Assembly (NCBI RefSeq): GCF_028682175.1
Contig: NZ_JANHKS010000001.1
Location: 186,001-250,000 of the forward strand
Direction: 5' to 3'
Length of the DNA stretch: 64,000 nucleotides
Source of the DNA: Pseudomonas putida
GTDB lineage: Bacteria > Pseudomonadota > Gammaproteobacteria > Pseudomonadales > Pseudomonadaceae
In this document: positions 62,228 through 64,000 of the stretch, piece by piece
Layout of the letters: each line of letters begins with the position of its first letter
Numbering within the stretch: the stretch's first letter is position 1
The notes under the pieces: generated by a model
The model's database searches: none
The model's input: the letters and a program-made list of their open reading frames with translations, nothing else
Told to the model about the DNA's origin: nothing
Translations under genes and position numbers: made by a program

Positions 62228-63655
62228 ATGGTGGCAGAAGTCAGGATGCGGGCGTCGGTGGTGATACCGCTGTTATTGGTGATCGGCGCGATCCTCGCCA
62301 GTTTTCATGCGTCCAGCGGGCCGATCCAGTGGATGGACAACGGCATGTTTCTCGCCGACGCGTCCCAGGGCAACTACTTCAGCCAGACCCTGGGGCCGCT
62401 GGATCATCCGCTGTACCTGTTCGTCACCACGGCGCTGTTCTCGGCGTTCGGGCCGCTGTTGCTCAGCTTCATGAACTCGTTGCTGCTGATTCCGCTGGCC
62501 TGGGCCGTCTACCGGCTGGCGAAGAACGCCGGCGCCAACCCGCAGATCGCCCTGCTCTGCGCCGCCGCCGCACTCCTCTGCCACTGCGTGTTCTGGGTAT
62601 CGACCAAGGCCGAGGTGTACCTGCTGCACACACTGCTGGTGACGCTGGCCTACATGCTGCACCTGGACCCGCAGTCGCGGTTTGGTGTGCTGCCCAGGCT
62701 GTTTCTGATCGGCATGCTCACGGGGCTGGCCGGGGCGATTCATCAGCTCACCTTCATCGTGCTGTTCCCGCTCTACGTACAACTGGTCTGGCAATACAAG
62801 GCTCGAACGCTCATCACCCTGCCCGGCTTTGCCCTGGGCTTCAGCGTGGCCTTCCCCGGCATCTACCATGAGCTGCAAAACGGTCTGGGCCTGATCGACA
62901 TCGGCCATCGTTACCTGATCGGCATCCCCGACAAGACCACCGAACAGAGCTGGCAGGGTTCGCTGTTCCGCTTCGACGACATGTGGCACGAGAAGAACTC
63001 CGTCGGCCTGCTATTGCTCTCCCTGCTCGGCCCGCAGGTGCTCGGGCTGGTGCTGCTCCCGCGCAATCCGAAACTGCGGCTGCTGTGGGTGGCGGCGATG
63101 ATGAACTTCGTGTTTGCGGTGTCCTACAACGTCACCGACCGCTTCACCTTCTTCCTGCCCGGCGGGGTACTGCTTAGCATCATCGGCGTGATGCAATTGC
63201 ACGCCCTGCTGCCACGCCGCGCCACCCCGCTGCTCAACGCCTCGCCCCTCGGCGCACCCGCGGTGATCCTCAGCGTGTTCGCGGTGTACGCAAGCGGCCT
63301 GATCGGACTGCCCACCCACAAGGAAGCACTGCCGTTCAGGGACGACATTCATTACTTCATGGCCCCCTACCTGCCGGATCGTTCCGCCGAACAGTTCGTC
63401 CTGAGCTACGAAAAATCCGCCCCCCAGGGCGCCCTCATCATCGCCGACTGGACCCCCAACGGCGCACTGCGCTCGGCCCAGGCCAGCGGCTTGCTCAAAG
63501 ACCGTACCTTCGAACTGTGCGAAGAAGTCGCCAACATCGACGCCTATCTCAAGGGCCCGGGCGCCTACCTGGCACGCACCAGCTACTGCGCAGGGGTCGC
63601 GGACAGGTTCGACTTGCAGGCGATGGCGGTGGGGTTTGAGTTGCGGTTGAAATAA
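62228..63655 (+). CDS. GT-C-like membrane glycosyltransferase candidate
   Basis: A 475-residue protein with about ten membrane segments. After the first segment comes [19 protein letters not shown] with Asp37, then DHPLYLF, where GT-C glycosyltransferases carry catalytic acidic residues in the first periplasmic loop; the rest resembles DUF2723/Pmt-like proteins. It probably uses the lipid-linked sugar from the operon as donor. The ATG at 62228 follows AGGAG; the GTG nine bases upstream is less likely. The C-terminal part (from about 380) is a soluble periplasmic domain with paired Cys. Confidence 0.75.
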   Translation: MVAEVRMRASVVIPLLLVIGAILASFHASSGPIQWMDNGMFLADASQGNYFSQTLGPLDHPLYLFVTTALFSAFGPLLLSFMNSLLLIPLAWAVYRLAKNAGANPQIALLCAAAALLCHCVFWVSTKAEVYLLHTLLVTLAYMLHLDPQSRFGVLPRLFLIGMLTGLAGAIHQLTFIVLFPLYVQLVWQYKARTLITLPGFALGFSVAFPGIYHELQNGLGLIDIGHRYLIGIPDKTTEQSWQGSLFRFDDMWHEKNSVGLLLLSLLGPQVLGLVLLPRNPKLRLLWVAAMMNFVFAVSYNVTDRFTFFLPGGVLLSIIGVMQLHALLPRRATPLLNASPLGAPAVILSVFAVYASGLIGLPTHKEALPFRDDIHYFMAPYLPDRSAEQFVLSYEKSAPQGALIIADWTPNGALRSAQASGLLKDRTFELCEEVANIDAYLKGPGAYLARTSYCAGVADRFDLQAMAVGFELRLK

Positions 63656-63662
63656 AAAAACA

Positions 63663-63702
63663 ACACGCTTATGCCTCGGGCAATCGATGGGCATAAGCGT
63701 GT
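63663..63702 (+). terminator. Operon terminator hairpin
   Basis: ACACGCTTATGCC-N14-GGCATAAGCGTGT, a perfect 13-base stem just after the last gene of the operon and before the convergent gene. The T-run is weak. Confidence 0.7.
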
Positions 63703-63715
63703 GGGTCTTTCGAGT

Positions 63716-64000
63716 TCAACGAGGAGGGTTGTCTTGCCGATAGGTATGATCCGGCGGAGAAACCCAGCGTTGCACTTGCCCCTTTAACTCGTCACTGTGA
63801 TAGAGATCCAGACACTTCAGCAGATCGAATCGAACGCCCTTTACTTCCGCCTCCACAACGGGGTTGTGATAGTCACGATCCAGATAATCCTTCACCAGGT
63901 CATGAATAGCGTGCGAGGCCTCGTCAATGTCGTAGTAAGTCCAGTCTCGCAACGCACTCACGCTACTACCCGCGTCTTTGGCAGCATCGGCATCACCTCT
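63716..64000 (-). CDS. C-terminal part of an unidentified protein, partial
   Basis: The minus frame is open from the right window edge to a stop at 63716 (94 codons), so the start is outside. It reads GDADAAKDAGSSVSALRDWT at the edge and goes on with YYDIDEASHAIHDLVKDYL, so an apparent GTG start at 63961 is probably internal. The visible part is soluble and acidic with aromatic residues. I do not recognise a family. It is convergent with the arabinose-type operon. Confidence 0.6.
   Translation of the reverse strand, partial: RGDADAAKDAGSSVSALRDWTYYDIDEASHAIHDLVKDYLDRDYHNPVVEAEVKGVRFDLLKCLDLYHSDELKGQVQRWVSPPDHTYRQDNPPR

Overview
The window reads as a Pseudomonas chromosome, most like the P. 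fluorescens group. The support is the gene content (norR, nhaR, dacB, pbpG, yggL, mntH, BvgS-like kinase, DUF6555 and DUF6957 type proteins), the GC-rich codon use of the right half, and many inverted REP pairs of the kind typical of Pseudomonas. There are two contrasting parts. From 1 to about 29.5 kb the sequence is visibly poorer in GC, gene-sparse and full of small orphan genes, paralogs, duplicated blocks and gene remnants: an accessory or variable region. From about 29.55 kb to the right end it is compact, GC-rich core-like sequence. No transposase, integrase, rRNA or CRISPR array was seen.

Accessory part: 1-2.4 kb holds a DUF72 gene coupled to a helix-hairpin-helix gene and small stress-type genes. 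2.7-3.2 kb has two tandem three-segment membrane paralogs. 3.2-14.7 kb is a run of regulators, each next to a small enzyme or transporter gene: SDR/AraC, SDR/LysR, LysR/EamA exporter, two further AraC genes, TetR/hydrolase. A block of about 0.4 kb at 5.44-5.85 kb is a decayed copy of 14.98-15.42 kb and cuts off the start of a carboxymuconolactone-decarboxylase-like gene. 15-18.5 kb carries small conserved Pseudomonas proteins and the 3' remnant of a umuC (rulB) gene. 19.3-23 kb is a minus-strand series with a metallophosphoesterase, a small membrane protein and three or four members of one small-protein family. 24.3-29.3 kb looks like a defence or conflict module: a two-gene unit of a membrane protein and a protein with HEPN/RES N-terminal zinc motif plus a diverged RES-like domain, opposite an Abi_C (abortive infection) protein.

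The boundary at about 29.55 kb contains nine GGAGCA repeats, two identical hairpins, and a BvgA/EvgA-type response regulator that has lost its first third. Its partner, a full BvgS-type hybrid kinase, is intact immediately downstream.

Core part: yggL, dacB, small envelope proteins, two tRNA-Val(GAC) copies 2.3 kb apart, a gamma-glutamylputrescine-type oxidase, an inactive-looking C39 peptidase-like lipoprotein, terC, nhaR, an MFS exporter, yceH, an AroE-like dehydrogenase, pbpG, mntH, another MFS gene and norR. The right end (57.7-63.7 kb) is a tight five-gene operon that resembles decaprenylphosphoryl-arabinose synthesis: a HAD-UbiA fusion, a DprE1-like oxidase, a DprE2-like reductase, a flippase-like membrane protein and a GT-C-like membrane protein. 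This is the most interesting system in the window and suggests that a cell-surface molecule is decorated with D-arabinofuranose or a related pentose.
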